Under the pieces are notes generated by a model that worked only from the letters and a program-made list of their open reading frames with translations, was not told the origin of the DNA and did no database searches. The position numbers and the translations under genes were made by a program. From NCBI RefSeq assembly GCF_001953305.1, contig NZ_MTFE01000010.1, positions 356,337 to 392,628 of the forward strand: a stretch of 36,292 nucleotides of DNA, given 5' to 3'. This document shows, in pieces, positions 16,409-25,150 of the stretch. Source of the DNA: Cnuella takakiae. Lineage in GTDB: Bacteria > Bacteroidota > Bacteroidia > Chitinophagales > Chitinophagaceae. The first letter of the stretch is position 1; every line of letters starts with the position of its first letter.

Positions 16409-18865
16409 TTAAGACACCTGCTTTTTTCTGCCTTTCTTAAAATCCAAATAATCGAGGAAGTACAGCACTTTGATCGACAGGTTGTTGTTTTGCGGCGCTT
16501 CGATGGTGCGGCCAAAATTGCGGAAGTATTTATCGCGAACGGCCTCGTCGGCGTGGTAAATAGCATTTTTCCAAACCACGTTGATAAAACTGCCCGGCGC
16601 AAACTGCACCGTGTAAATAGCATCGATATTGAAGTAGTTGATGTTGCGGTTTTCTATGGTCACGCCATTGGGAGCATAAGCCATCAGCTTGCCATCATTT
16701 GCCAGTGAAAAGAGCTCCTGCGGCGACACTTTGCTCCAGTAATGCCGTGCACGAAAGGTAATACCCGACTTGTTGTTGAAGCTGTATTTTACCCGCATGA
16801 TGTTTTCCATGGTTAAGCGGTTGCGGCGCGAAAACAGGATGGCATCGTCCTTCAATCGGTAAAAGCCCGCTTCGTTTTTTACAGGTCCTGCGGTCATGTC
16901 GTGGCTGAGTGAAAAGCGGTCGCTGAAGCGGTACCGGTGCTGCACCGAAAGCTCGTGGATGCGGCCTTTAAACAACTCCGGCTTAGCAAAGAAATAACCG
17001 GCACTTGCATAGTACTTCTTGGCACTGTTGCTTTCAAACCAAACATTGTAGCGCCACGATCCCGGCGTACGGAAATACCTGCCAGCAGTGCGGGGTTCAT
17101 AGAAGTCGTTGCCGCTTGCATTGCGGCCCACAAATACACCTGCCCACCACAGGTTCTTGAATTGTATGTTGGCGTTTACGTTGGTATAAAAAATCTGGTA
17201 GTCGCCGGGCTGAAACCTGCGGCTATAGGTAGCGTTGTAGTTAAGCTGTATGCGGTTGTAAAATTTCTTGGGTTTCAACCAACGGTAACCGGTCCAAAAG
17301 TAGTGGTCCATGTAGTTGTTGTTGAACAGGATGCCCATGTCGTTGATGTCGTATTTGGCATCGGCAATCTCCTGCTGCAAATTGAACAGGAGGTTGCCCG
17401 ATGTTTTGCGGAAGCCCACCTGGTGCGAGTAGCCTGTAGAGGGCTTGCCACCCACATCGCTGAGGCGGCTCACCGCAAATTTGCCATTCCAGTTGTAGCG
17501 GTTCTTCTTGTTGTTGATGTCGAAGAGTGCCGCACTTACATTGGCATCGTAGTCGCTGCCATCACGCAATACATTGGTGTTGATAAAGGAGACCGAAGAG
17601 TTGTTCTTCATGGTCTGGTCCAGCACCAGTATGTTGTAGTTCACCAGCGGGTTGGTCGTGAGTTTGCGCACCTGCTTATTGCCGTCTTCAACAGTGGCTT
17701 CCATTTCCTTGGTGATGGCATTGAAAAAGCCGATGCCCAAACCTTTCTTTGTACGCCCCGAAATCTTGGTAGCATTGATCAATTTGCTTTCCTGCGGGTT
17801 TTTTAAAATGCGTTCACCCGGTGCCAAACGATTGCTTACATCACCATAGTGCAGGGGCTGCCCGCCAATCCGCCGGGAGTAAAAAAGGTTGCCCTTGCTG
17901 AACAACTCGGTGCCTTCGGTAAAGAAGGGCCTGTTCTCATTGTAGCGTACTTCAAATGGCGACAGATTGAGCACCTGGTTATCGCTTTGCACCTGCCCGA
18001 AATCGGGTACCAGGGTCATGTCTAAAGTAAACGCATCGGAGATGCCGTACTTGAGGTCCATGCCACCGTTTACCGAGCCGGTAGTGCTTTTTTGATCGGT
18101 GCCTTTTGAAGGGAAATGATTGGCATAAGCAGAGAAGTAGGGCGAGAACTGCAGGCGCACCGGCGCCTTTACATCCAGTATACCCGTCCAGGTACCCGAT
18201 TGTGCCATAAAGTTGGTATTCTTTAAATCCACCGGGCTCCACATGTACTGGCGACCGCTTTTGTTGCGGCGGCGGGTGATGTTCAGTCCCCAGGTTTGCA
18301 GTTGCGAACTGCTGAAGCGCAGTGCCGAGTAGGGAATGCGCATTTCAAAACTCCAGCCATTTTTGTGCAATTTGGTTTCGCTGTGCCACACGGCGTTCCA
18401 GCTGGGGTCTTCTTCCAGCGTGCTGGAGTATTTGGCATCAAACTGTTCGCCCAGCGGGGTTACGTAAAATCCAAAGCCGTTGATCTTATCGTTGTAGGTA
18501 TCGAAGATGATGCCTACGTAATCGTTTACGCCAATAACATCGCGGCCCACCAGCTCGGTGGAAATGGTGTCGCGTGCCTTCTCGTAACAAAAGCCGCCAA
18601 CATACACTGAAGTGTTATCGTACAGCAGGTAAATTTCCGTGCGGTGGGTGCTGTCTTCGGGCTGGCCTGCATTGGGCCGCCACTCCACAAAGCGGTCGGC
18701 AGCTGGTGCTGTTTTCCAGGCTGCTTCATCGAGGTCACCATCAATTTTGAGTGTGGCGGCAGTACGGGTGGCCGCCAGCTGGCGGGCTGCACCACGGGGC
18801 TGCTGTGCCCTGCTTTGCAGGCAAAAAAAGCTAAGGGGCAACAGCAGGGATAGCAAGCGCATCAT
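16409..18865 (-). CDS. DUF5916 outer-membrane protein with CBM9-like domain
   Basis: An 818-aa envelope protein. The signal peptide is MMRLLSLLLPLSFFCLQSRAQ. Residues about 35-215 form a carbohydrate-binding family-9-like domain (LKIDGDLDEAAWKTAP, then IYLLYDNTSVYVGGFCYE and WSFEMRIPYSALRF). From about 230 to the end it is rich in alternating aromatic strands, as in an outer-membrane barrel, with the DUF5916 signature VRYNENRPFFTEGTELFSKG. Length is as usual for the family. Members are very common in Bacteroidota; their function is unknown, though glycan or ligand binding at the outer membrane is likely. It is a single gene, divergent from the TIM-barrel gene at 19072. Confidence 0.92.
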   Translation of the reverse strand: MMRLLSLLLPLSFFCLQSRAQQPRGAARQLAATRTAATLKIDGDLDEAAWKTAPAADRFVEWRPNAGQPEDSTHRTEIYLLYDNTSVYVGGFCYEKARDTISTELVGRDVIGVNDYVGIIFDTYNDKINGFGFYVTPLGEQFDAKYSSTLEEDPSWNAVWHSETKLHKNGWSFEMRIPYSALRFSSSQLQTWGLNITRRRNKSGRQYMWSPVDLKNTNFMAQSGTWTGILDVKAPVRLQFSPYFSAYANHFPSKGTDQKSTTGSVNGGMDLKYGISDAFTLDMTLVPDFGQVQSDNQVLNLSPFEVRYNENRPFFTEGTELFSKGNLFYSRRIGGQPLHYGDVSNRLAPGERILKNPQESKLINATKISGRTKKGLGIGFFNAITKEMEATVEDGNKQVRKLTTNPLVNYNILVLDQTMKNNSSVSFINTNVLRDGSDYDANVSAALFDINNKKNRYNWNGKFAVSRLSDVGGKPSTGYSHQVGFRKTSGNLLFNLQQEIADAKYDINDMGILFNNNYMDHYFWTGYRWLKPKKFYNRIQLNYNATYSRRFQPGDYQIFYTNVNANIQFKNLWWAGVFVGRNASGNDFYEPRTAGRYFRTPGSWRYNVWFESNSAKKYYASAGYFFAKPELFKGRIHELSVQHRYRFSDRFSLSHDMTAGPVKNEAGFYRLKDDAILFSRRNRLTMENIMRVKYSFNNKSGITFRARHYWSKVSPQELFSLANDGKLMAYAPNGVTIENRNINYFNIDAIYTVQFAPGSFINVVWKNAIYHADEAVRDKYFRNFGRTIEAPQNNNLSIKVLYFLDYLDFKKGRKKQVS

Positions 18866-19071
18866 CAGGGTTAAGGTTGGTTTTGTGTTTTTTGGAACGA
18901 TGAAGCTCTTATAATAGTTACTTGCAGGGTTGCCGCTTTTGCCTTTTTATGCACCAATGGCTGTTATACCGGATAAGTGGTAAATGATCCGCCGCCATCA
19001 TTGCCCAACGGCCCATGTGTGCTGGTGGCTTTGCCTTATCTTCAGCCCACTCGACTTACAAAACCGCCATT

Positions 19072-19998
19072 ATGAACCGCCGCCATTTGCTTGCCCTTGT
19101 GGGCATTGCCTCTGCCACCGCCTTCCTGCCCAAAGTGGTTGCAGCCGCACCTGCACCCGTTAAAACCAAAAGCTTTATACCCAGCCTCAACATGTCTACC
19201 ATCATGGGGCATAAGCTGAGTTTCCGCAAAGAGTTGGAAACCGCTTCCAAGGCGGGCTACCGCCATGTGGAGATCTGGATGAACAGCCTCCAGCAGTTTT
19301 TGCAGGAAGGCAATAAGATCGCCGATGCCCGCAGCATCCTGAAGGATACCGGTATTGAAGTGGTAAACTGTATCGGCTTTGCCGAATGGATCGTGGATGA
19401 TGAAGCGCGCCGTAAAAAAGGATTGGCGCAACTGGCACAGGAAATGGAACTGCTGGCAGCCATCGGCTGCAAGCGCACCGCCGCTCCGCCCATGGGTGCC
19501 GTGCAGGAGCCGGGCCTGTCGCTGAAAAGGGCCGCCGAGCGCTACCGCACCATTTTGGAGCTGGGTGATAAAACCGGCGTGGTGCCACAGTTGGAGTTGT
19601 GGGGTTTTGCCCAAAACCTCAACCGGCTGGCCGATGTATCGTATGTAAGTATCGAAAGCGGGCACCCTTCGGCGCGTATGCTGCTCGATGTGTACCACCT
19701 GTACAAGGGGCAAAGCGCCATGCAAACCCTGCCGATGATAAACCCCAATGGCGTGGAGATCTTTCACCTGAACGATTATACCGCCAGTACCAAGCCTGCG
19801 GAGATCACCGATGCCGACCGCATCTATCCAGGTAGGGGGGTGGCGCCCATCCGCGAACAACTGCAACTGCTGCGGCATCCCAGCCGCCCGCTGATCATCT
19901 CGGTAGAATTGTTCAATAAAGAATACTATAAACAAGAGCCGCTGGCGGTGGCGCAAACGGCACTGAAGCAAACCCAAAGGCTGATTGCGGATTTATGA
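19072..19998 (+). CDS. Tat-exported sugar isomerase/epimerase-like TIM barrel
   Basis: A 308-aa protein of the xylose isomerase-like TIM-barrel family. From ATG 19072 it starts MNRRHLLALVGIASATAFLP, a twin-arginine (Tat) type signal. The metal-binding set expected in the family is present: E175 (PQLELWGF), D206 (LLDVYHLYKG), H232 (IFHLNDY) and E279 (IISVELFN). It should isomerise or epimerise a sugar in the periplasm after folding with its metal in the cytosol. The substrate is unknown. It is followed by an inverted word repeat and then an acyltransferase gene on the same strand. Confidence 0.87.
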   Translation: MNRRHLLALVGIASATAFLPKVVAAAPAPVKTKSFIPSLNMSTIMGHKLSFRKELETASKAGYRHVEIWMNSLQQFLQEGNKIADARSILKDTGIEVVNCIGFAEWIVDDEARRKKGLAQLAQEMELLAAIGCKRTAAPPMGAVQEPGLSLKRAAERYRTILELGDKTGVVPQLELWGFAQNLNRLADVSYVSIESGHPSARMLLDVYHLYKGQSAMQTLPMINPNGVEIFHLNDYTASTKPAEITDADRIYPGRGVAPIREQLQLLRHPSRPLIISVELFNKEYYKQEPLAVAQTALKQTQRLIADL

Positions 19999-20102
19999 TC
20001 GCTGATCTTTGATCTCGGATTTCGGACCTCATAGCCAGTGATAGAATTACTGTTGACGATAACTGCCGAAATTCAAAATTCCACATCCAAAATCAGCGAT
20101 CC
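19997..20102. repeat. Inverted pair of word repeats without a gene inside
   Basis: The left arm 19997-20025 (GATCGCTGATCTTTGAT then CTCGGATTTCGG) faces the right arm 20066-20102, whose complement reads GATCGCTGATTTTGGAT and ends ATTTCGG. The outer 17 bases match at 15 positions. The 40-base centre has no open frame. The left arm begins inside the stop codon of the preceding gene. It could also work as a terminator. Confidence 0.6.
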
Positions 20103-20140
20103 GAGATGCTTACGTTTTTTGTACCCCAAAAACTTCCCCC

Positions 20141-20707
20141 ATGTTCCTGTTCCGCCTTTTTGCCTGGTGGTTCCGGCTGAAAGGCTGGCGTACTGCCGAA
20201 GCCATCCCGGCTTCGGTGAAGCAGTGCGTGGTGATAGCCGCGCCGCATACTTCCAACTGGGACTTTGTGTATTCGCTGGCCTGCGCACACATATTGGGTG
20301 TGCGCCTGCGCTACCTGGCCAAGCAGGAGTTGTTCCGATTTCCACTGGGTGGCATCATGCGGGCCACGGGCGGCATACCTGTTACCCGCAGCCGCAACAC
20401 CAAACTGGTAGATACTATCATACAACTCTTTCAAAACAGCGATGAGCTCCGCCTGATGATACCCGCCGAAGGCACCCGCAAAAAGGTGGACCGGTGGAAG
20501 ACCGGCTTTTACCATGTGGCCCTTGGCACCGGCGTACCCGTGTACCTCGCCTACCTCGATTATAACCAAAAGATTGCGGGCTTTGGCAAAGCCGTTTACC
20601 TGACCGGAGACAAGGAAAAAGATGCCGCTGTTATCCGTGATTTTTACAAAGACAAAGTGGGTAAGTACCCGGAGTTGTTTAACCTGGAGGCGATTAGGTT
20701 TGAGTAG
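20141..20707 (+). CDS. Lysophospholipid acyltransferase-family protein
   Basis: A 188-aa PlsC-like acyltransferase, shorter than typical PlsC (about 240 aa). The catalytic H-x4-D motif is H36 to D41 (APHTSNWDF). The glycerol-phosphate-binding motif is E110-G-T-R113 (IPAEGTRKK), followed by WKTGFYHVALGTGVPVYLAY. The N-terminus MFLFRLFAWWFRLKGW is amphipathic and may sit on the membrane face. It should move an acyl group from acyl-ACP or acyl-CoA to a lysophospholipid or related acceptor at the inner membrane. The gene starts 35 bases after a word repeat. The acceptor is not determined. Confidence 0.87.
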   Translation: MFLFRLFAWWFRLKGWRTAEAIPASVKQCVVIAAPHTSNWDFVYSLACAHILGVRLRYLAKQELFRFPLGGIMRATGGIPVTRSRNTKLVDTIIQLFQNSDELRLMIPAEGTRKKVDRWKTGFYHVALGTGVPVYLAYLDYNQKIAGFGKAVYLTGDKEKDAAVIRDFYKDKVGKYPELFNLEAIRFE

Positions 20708-20728
20708 GTTTTTTGTTTTTGGTTTCTT

Positions 20729-20757
20729 GTTTGGAGTTTGGAGTTTGGAGTTTGGAG
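20729..20757. repeat. Four exact tandem TTTGGAG heptamers
   Basis: TTTGGAG occurs four times head to tail at 20730, 20737, 20744 and 20751, just after the acyltransferase gene. Confidence 0.85.
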
Positions 20758-20798
20758 CAAACTTTATAAGGTACGCAGGAAACCCGCTTCATAGTTCA

Positions 20799-20887
20799 CT
20801 GTCATGCCGAACTTGTTTCGGCATCTCTTCAACCTTCCGTAGTGTACAACAGCAGGAGGAGATCCCGAAACAAGTTCGGGATGACAG
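20799..20887. repeat. Paired-hairpin element, copy 4 (89 bp)
   Basis: CTGTCATGCCGAACTTG...CGGCATCTC, a middle of about 30 bases, then GATCCCGAAACAAG...CGGGATGACAG. It has the same design as copies 1-3. Confidence 0.85.
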
Positions 20888-20900
20888 TGAACAAGGGTTT

Positions 20901-20986
20901 CGTCATGCCGAGCTCGTCTCGGCACCCCCTTCTGCTTTAAGACACTCCGATGTCATAGGAGATGCCGACATGCGTCGGCATGACAG
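20901..20986. repeat. Paired-hairpin element, copy 5 (86 bp)
   Basis: CGTCATGCCGAGCTCG...CGGCACCCC, a unique middle, then GATGCCGACATGCG...CGGCATGACAG, 13 bases after copy 4. With copy 4, the word repeats and the terminator it fills the 446-base gap 20708-21153; no gene is visible there. Confidence 0.85.
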
Positions 20987-21029
20987 AAACTAACAGCGCT
21001 ACATGCATCCCAATGGAAACTGTTTCATA

Positions 21030-21075
21030 CAAGAACGAAGAAGCCGCTCCTTCCAGAGCGGCTTCTTCGTTCTTG
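21030..21075. terminator. Perfect 20-bp hairpin near the end of the TonB-plug gene
   Basis: The arms 21030-21049 and 21056-21075 (CAAGAACGAAGAAGCCGCTC and its complement) pair without mismatch around a 6-nt loop. It lies about 80 bases past the stop of the minus-strand gene at 21154. There is no clean T-run, but strength and place favour a terminator. Confidence 0.65.
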
Positions 21076-21110
21076 ATCTTTGAAAAGTTTTACACTACTG
21101 CTTATTGCAT

Positions 21111-21151
21111 ATAAGCTAACAGCCAAAAGCTAAAGGCCAATAGCCAATAAC
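21111..21151. repeat. Word repeat of AGCTAA/AGCC units
   Basis: AAGCTAACAGCC, AAAAGCTAAAGGCC and AATAGCCAATAACC follow each other just past the stop codon of the gene at 21154. The period is about seven bases. Confidence 0.5.
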
Positions 21152-21153
21152 CA

Positions 21154-23559
21154 CTACTTCCCAATCCGGTTCGCTTCTTCCTGCGCACTGCCATTGCGGC
21201 GGCTTTGCTGCACATTCTCGCCCTTGCTGAAGCGATAGGTAAAGGTGAGTCCCACACGGCGGTTGTCCCAACGGTTGTTCACTAGTACATCGATGTCACC
21301 GTGTACGGCAGTTACCCTTGCTTTCTGCCACAGGAAAGGATCGACGATGCTAAGCTTGAGACTACCCTTGGTCTTCATGATCTGCTTGCTGGCGCCAAAA
21401 GACATCATGTACATATGATCGAGCAGGAACATGCTGGTCATGAGGCTGCGACTATTGTAAAAGCCACTTACTTCGGCACCCCATGTTTTTGCAAAGCGAA
21501 ACTGCTGGTTCATGTTGAAAGAATACGCCGTTACATCCTGCTGCAGCATTTCGTTGTTCACCAAACCCTTGTAGCGGTTGTTGTATATGTTGCCATACAG
21601 GCTGGTAGTCCACCATTTGGTAATGGGTGCGTTATAACTCAGTGCAAGGCCAAGGTTGCGCAGGGTTGCTATATTTTCCTTGGTTTGATAGGTCACCTTG
21701 GTATCATTGTTCTGCTTCAGTATTTCATTGATGATATCCGTGGTGCGGGTATAGTTCAGCGTTGTGGTGAGCTTGCTTTTCCAGGTATGAGTTAACTCCA
21801 TGTTGTGGGTAAACTGTGGCGTGAGGTAAGGGTTCCCCTGGTTAAAGGTATACAGATCGAGGAACTGCTGGAAGGGGTTCATATCCTGGTAGTTGGGACG
21901 CTCGATGCGGCGACCATAGTTCAACCCAAACTGGTTTTTGTCGTTCATGCTGTACGATACATAAGCAGTGGGAAACAGCTGGAAATAATCGCGGCTGATG
22001 CTTTTCTTGATCAATACCTGCGTGCCTTTACTGTAGGTATGTTCGCCACGCAGTCCTGCCTGGAAACCCCATTTTTTTACCTGTGTACTGAAGTTGACAT
22101 ATCCGGCACTGATACGCTCATCGTAAGCGAAATGATCTTTCCGTACATCATCAATCCATTTACCACTGGCATCATCATACTTTTCGTAGGGTGCATTGTT
22201 ATCGGTTTGTACCAGGCTTGATTTTACACCTGCTTCCAGTTTTGTCTGCTTGCTGAGCGGGTGCACGTAATCAACCTTGCCACTGTAGATGGAAATATCG
22301 GAAGGCAGTGCTGCACGCAGCAGGTAAATGTTTTCGGGCTTGGCTGCATACAGCGAACGGTTGTCGGTATACAGGTTCATGGTAGAGGCATAACGGATAT
22401 AATCCAGGTCGGCACTCAGCTCGCGACCGCTGCTGTTTAAAGTGCGGCGGAAGTTGACATTCACGGTTCCATTCTTCCAGGTATTGCTTTGGCTGTTGCG
22501 AGCACTGATGCTGCTGTCTACCACACCGGTGGCTTCAGAATACAGGTTGCCAAAGCTGCTGTTGAAACTCTTGTCTTTATTGAGCCTGCCACCAGCCGAA
22601 ACACCAATAGTAGTTTTGCTGTCCACCGAATAGTCTATACCAACACGCGCATTGTAATTGTGGCTGGTAAACTTATCACCACCCGACTGGTCAAAAACAT
22701 ATGCACCACCAGCCAGAGGAAACTTACGCAGGATAGATTGGTTGTTGTTGCCCTGCCATAAATTATAACCGGCATTGGTATAAATATTAAACTTGCCTTT
22801 GCGGTAGTTGAAGTTTACGCTGTTGGGGCTCTTGGGATAATTGCCTTGTACATAAGACAACGATATGTTGCCATTGAAGCCCATCTGCTTGCTCTTCTTG
22901 GTGCGCAGGTTGATAATACCTGCATTACCCGCTGCATCGTATTTAGCGGAAGGCTGTGTCATGATCTCTACCTGGTCGAGCTGGGTGGCAGGCATGCTGC
23001 GTAATAGGTTGGCCAACTCCTGCCCGCTCAGGTAAGTTTGCTTGCCATCCATCAGCACAATCACACCCTGCTTGCCTTTGAGGCTGATGTTGCCATCACG
23101 GTCAACAGATATGCCTGGAGATTTTTCCAACAACTCCAATGCAGTAGCGCCGGTATTAGATGGTGATGCATCCACGTTCACCACCATCTTATCCATGCGG
23201 GCTTCCACCAGTGGCCTGCGCGATTGTACGGTTACGCCATCGATGGCTTTTGATACAGGCTGCAATGCAAGTTCCACAGGCTGACCGTCAACAGCATTTG
23301 CATAGGCTTTTTCGTAGCCAACCATGGTTGCCATGTAGAGGTACTTGCCTTGTTGTACGCCGGCAAATTCATAGCGGCCATCTTTATCGGTAACCGCCAG
23401 TTTCACCAATGATGAATCGGCTTGTTTGAGCAGGGAAACCGTTGCTGATGCAAGTGGTGCTTTATTTGCCTGCACGTTGCCACTGTACAAAACAGCATCC
23501 TGTGCAAACAGGCCATGAGCAGATAAGAGTATGGCTAGGGGTGTAAAAAACTTTTTCAT
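21154..23559 (-). CDS. TonB-plug outer-membrane beta-barrel protein
   Basis: An 801-aa outer-membrane protein. The signal peptide is MKKFFTPLAILLSAHGLFAQ. Residues about 22-105 form a carboxypeptidase-regulatory-like domain (ASATVSLLKQADSSLVKLAV). The plug is at about 120-215 (ALELLEKSPGISVDRDGNIS, then IMTQPSAKYDAAGNAGIINL). The remaining 580 residues are barrel strands, ending near FTYRFSKGENVQQS. The architecture fits the 'outer membrane beta-barrel family' group related to SusC/TonB-dependent receptors; no SusD partner is adjacent, so the ligand is open. The bases just before the start codon form a small inverted repeat GCTGCAA/TTGCAGC (23560-23577) that might affect translation. Confidence 0.9.
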   Translation of the reverse strand: MKKFFTPLAILLSAHGLFAQDAVLYSGNVQANKAPLASATVSLLKQADSSLVKLAVTDKDGRYEFAGVQQGKYLYMATMVGYEKAYANAVDGQPVELALQPVSKAIDGVTVQSRRPLVEARMDKMVVNVDASPSNTGATALELLEKSPGISVDRDGNISLKGKQGVIVLMDGKQTYLSGQELANLLRSMPATQLDQVEIMTQPSAKYDAAGNAGIINLRTKKSKQMGFNGNISLSYVQGNYPKSPNSVNFNYRKGKFNIYTNAGYNLWQGNNNQSILRKFPLAGGAYVFDQSGGDKFTSHNYNARVGIDYSVDSKTTIGVSAGGRLNKDKSFNSSFGNLYSEATGVVDSSISARNSQSNTWKNGTVNVNFRRTLNSSGRELSADLDYIRYASTMNLYTDNRSLYAAKPENIYLLRAALPSDISIYSGKVDYVHPLSKQTKLEAGVKSSLVQTDNNAPYEKYDDASGKWIDDVRKDHFAYDERISAGYVNFSTQVKKWGFQAGLRGEHTYSKGTQVLIKKSISRDYFQLFPTAYVSYSMNDKNQFGLNYGRRIERPNYQDMNPFQQFLDLYTFNQGNPYLTPQFTHNMELTHTWKSKLTTTLNYTRTTDIINEILKQNNDTKVTYQTKENIATLRNLGLALSYNAPITKWWTTSLYGNIYNNRYKGLVNNEMLQQDVTAYSFNMNQQFRFAKTWGAEVSGFYNSRSLMTSMFLLDHMYMMSFGASKQIMKTKGSLKLSIVDPFLWQKARVTAVHGDIDVLVNNRWDNRRVGLTFTYRFSKGENVQQSRRNGSAQEEANRIGK

Positions 23560-23665
23560 GCTGCAAAGATTTGCAGCGATTGATGGCTTTGGTTTGCTTT
23601 TGTGATGAAACGGTTGATTGCGGTGTTGAGCGGAAGGTATAAACGAGACCAGCCATCCCTTAAAT

Positions 23666-23700
23666 CAGATCAGCCATCTCTTAGAGAGATGGCTGATCTG
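23666..23700 (-). terminator. Second of two tandem hairpins after the desaturase
   Basis: A perfect 16-bp stem CAGATCAGCCATCTCT with its complement around a 3-nt loop. It shares the core GCCATCTC with the hairpin at 23707. A third, partial copy (AGACCAGCCATCCCTTA) lies at about 23646. Confidence 0.6.
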
Positions 23701-23706
23701 AAAACA

Positions 23707-23737
23707 AAGATGCCATCTCCAAAAGAGATGGCATCTT
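23707..23737 (-). terminator. First hairpin directly after the desaturase stop
   Basis: A perfect 13-bp stem AAGATGCCATCTC/GAGATGGCATCTT with a 5-nt loop. It begins one base after the stop codon, and TTTGTTTTC follows on the minus strand. Confidence 0.75.
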
Positions 23738-23738
23738 A

Positions 23739-24713
23739 TTAACCTGCAATCCAGCTGAACTTGTATTCGTGGGGTTGCGGTTTCATGCGTTCGGCAATGC
23801 GGCGCAAACGTGCGGGCAGTGCCATGATATAGTCGCGGCCTTTTTCAGCAGCATCCGACAAGCCGCTTACGGCATCGATCTGCCAGTCTGCAATCAGGCC
23901 TTCCAAAATGTTTACATAGTCAACAGCAGTGTACACACCGAGGCGTTGTGCGGCATCGGCAAAATGTTCGAAAGCATCGCCCTGTGCCTGCCCTTCTTCA
24001 CGGAGGAAGTGTGCGGGCATTACGATCTTTTTGCGCATCATGTCTTCAAACGCGATCATCATACCGCTGGGATCCACTTCGAGGATGCGGCTTACAAATG
24101 ATTTGTAGGCATTGGCATGGCGCATTTCGTCGGAAGCCACGTGACCACAAATTTTTGCCAGGCCGTCCTCACCGGCCTTCTTGGCGTATTGGGCCACACG
24201 GCGGTGCGATACGTTGGTAGCCAATTCCTGGAAAGATGTATATACAAAGTTGCGGTAAGGATCGTGCGAAGTGCCGATATCGAAACCGTCGTTGATGAGG
24301 TGCTGTGTGGATATTTCCATCTGGCGCATGTTGATGCGGCCGGAGAGGTAGAGATAACGGTTGAGGATGTCGCCGTGGCGGTTTTCCTCGGCCGTCCAGG
24401 CACGCACCCATTTGTTCCAGCCGCCGTCGCGGTCGTCGCGCATTCCCTGCACCAGCATCAGCCAGCTTTCGTAGGTAGGCAGGGCTTCTTCGGTGATGGT
24501 ATCGCCGATGAGCACGGCCATCAGGTCGTAGGAAAGACCGGCAGCCTTTTCCCGCAGTTCTTTTACCTGGTCAAAAAAGTCATCGCGGGTGCTGTCCGGC
24601 AACAGGTCGCCGGGCTGCCACATTTCCTCAATGGGTTTGAGGTATTTAGGCATAGCATCTTCAATATCCTGCTCCAGGTAAAGGAGTACTTCCGAACGTG
24701 CGATTTTTTCCAT
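23739..24713 (-). CDS. Acyl-ACP desaturase (stearoyl-ACP desaturase type)
   Basis: A 324-aa soluble di-iron enzyme that puts a double bond into fatty acyl-ACP, giving unsaturated membrane lipids. The start is ATG 24713 (MEKIARSEVLLYLEQD). The iron ligands are seen as TEEALPTYES (near 74-83), E110 and H113 in EENRHG, E163 in SFQELAT, and E196 and H199 in SDEMRHA. The stretches RYLYLSGRINMRQMEIS and MMRKKIVMPAHF are very close to plant stearoyl-ACP desaturase. It needs a ferredoxin-type donor, not encoded nearby. Two related hairpins follow the stop. The bond position made is not determined. Confidence 0.93.
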   Translation of the reverse strand: MEKIARSEVLLYLEQDIEDAMPKYLKPIEEMWQPGDLLPDSTRDDFFDQVKELREKAAGLSYDLMAVLIGDTITEEALPTYESWLMLVQGMRDDRDGGWNKWVRAWTAEENRHGDILNRYLYLSGRINMRQMEISTQHLINDGFDIGTSHDPYRNFVYTSFQELATNVSHRRVAQYAKKAGEDGLAKICGHVASDEMRHANAYKSFVSRILEVDPSGMMIAFEDMMRKKIVMPAHFLREEGQAQGDAFEHFADAAQRLGVYTAVDYVNILEGLIADWQIDAVSGLSDAAEKGRDYIMALPARLRRIAERMKPQPHEYKFSWIAG

Positions 24714-24737
24714 AATACTATTAGCGCAAAAGCCATG

Positions 24738-24745
24738 CAAATGTA
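24738..24745 (-). promoter_or_regulatory. Candidate -7 box of the desaturase gene
   Basis: TACATTTG on the minus strand fits the Bacteroidota TAnnTTTG box exactly and lies 25 bases before the start codon. No clear TTTG -33 box is seen at the right distance. Confidence 0.4.
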
Positions 24746-24920
24746 AGCTCCAAAGCGGGATTCCGGTTTACGATTTTGGATTTAACAGGGCACGCGGTGC
24801 GGCGCAAAAGGCTAAAACTGCCAGTACGATGTACTTTGCTGCAGGGCTTGATGGCAGGTAAAACCTTGCCCACGGCCCAAATGAGGATTTATTGCAAGTG
24901 GTTTTCAACCAGCTGCGGTG

Positions 24921-24983
24921 AAACCGTTAAAACGGTTTTGTTCGCTCATACACAAACGTTAAACCCACGGTTGAAACCGTGGG
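24921..24983. repeat. Two palindromes of a second REP-like family
   Basis: AAACCGTTAAAACGGTTT (24921-24938) and CCCACGGTTGAAACCGTGGG (24964-24983) share the AACCG/CGGTT core and lie 25 bases apart. The gap 24714-25150 (437 bases) holds these, a word repeat near 25063 and no supported gene. Confidence 0.6.
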
Positions 24984-25062
24984 CTAATTATTTGCTAGCA
25001 CAAATTCAAGATGATAGGAACCTGTATCAGCACCAGGTTAATAAAACCCTGTTACATATACA

Positions 25063-25090
25063 TGAAGCTTGAAGCTTGCGGCTTGAAGCT
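25063..25090. repeat. Word repeat of GAAGCTT units
   Basis: TGAAGCTTGAAGCTTGCGGC and TTGAAGCT run in tandem, with related words (GGCGGCTCACAGC) after. It lies in the gap downstream of rmuC. Confidence 0.6.
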
Positions 25091-25150
25091 AAAAACTGGC
25101 GGCTCACAGCATGCAGCTATCCATAGCTATAACGACAACCGCTATACAAC

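Noticed and set aside
20622-20993. 123-aa frame after the acyltransferase
   Set aside because: It begins inside the acyltransferase and then reads through the heptamers and hairpin elements; its make-up follows the repeats.
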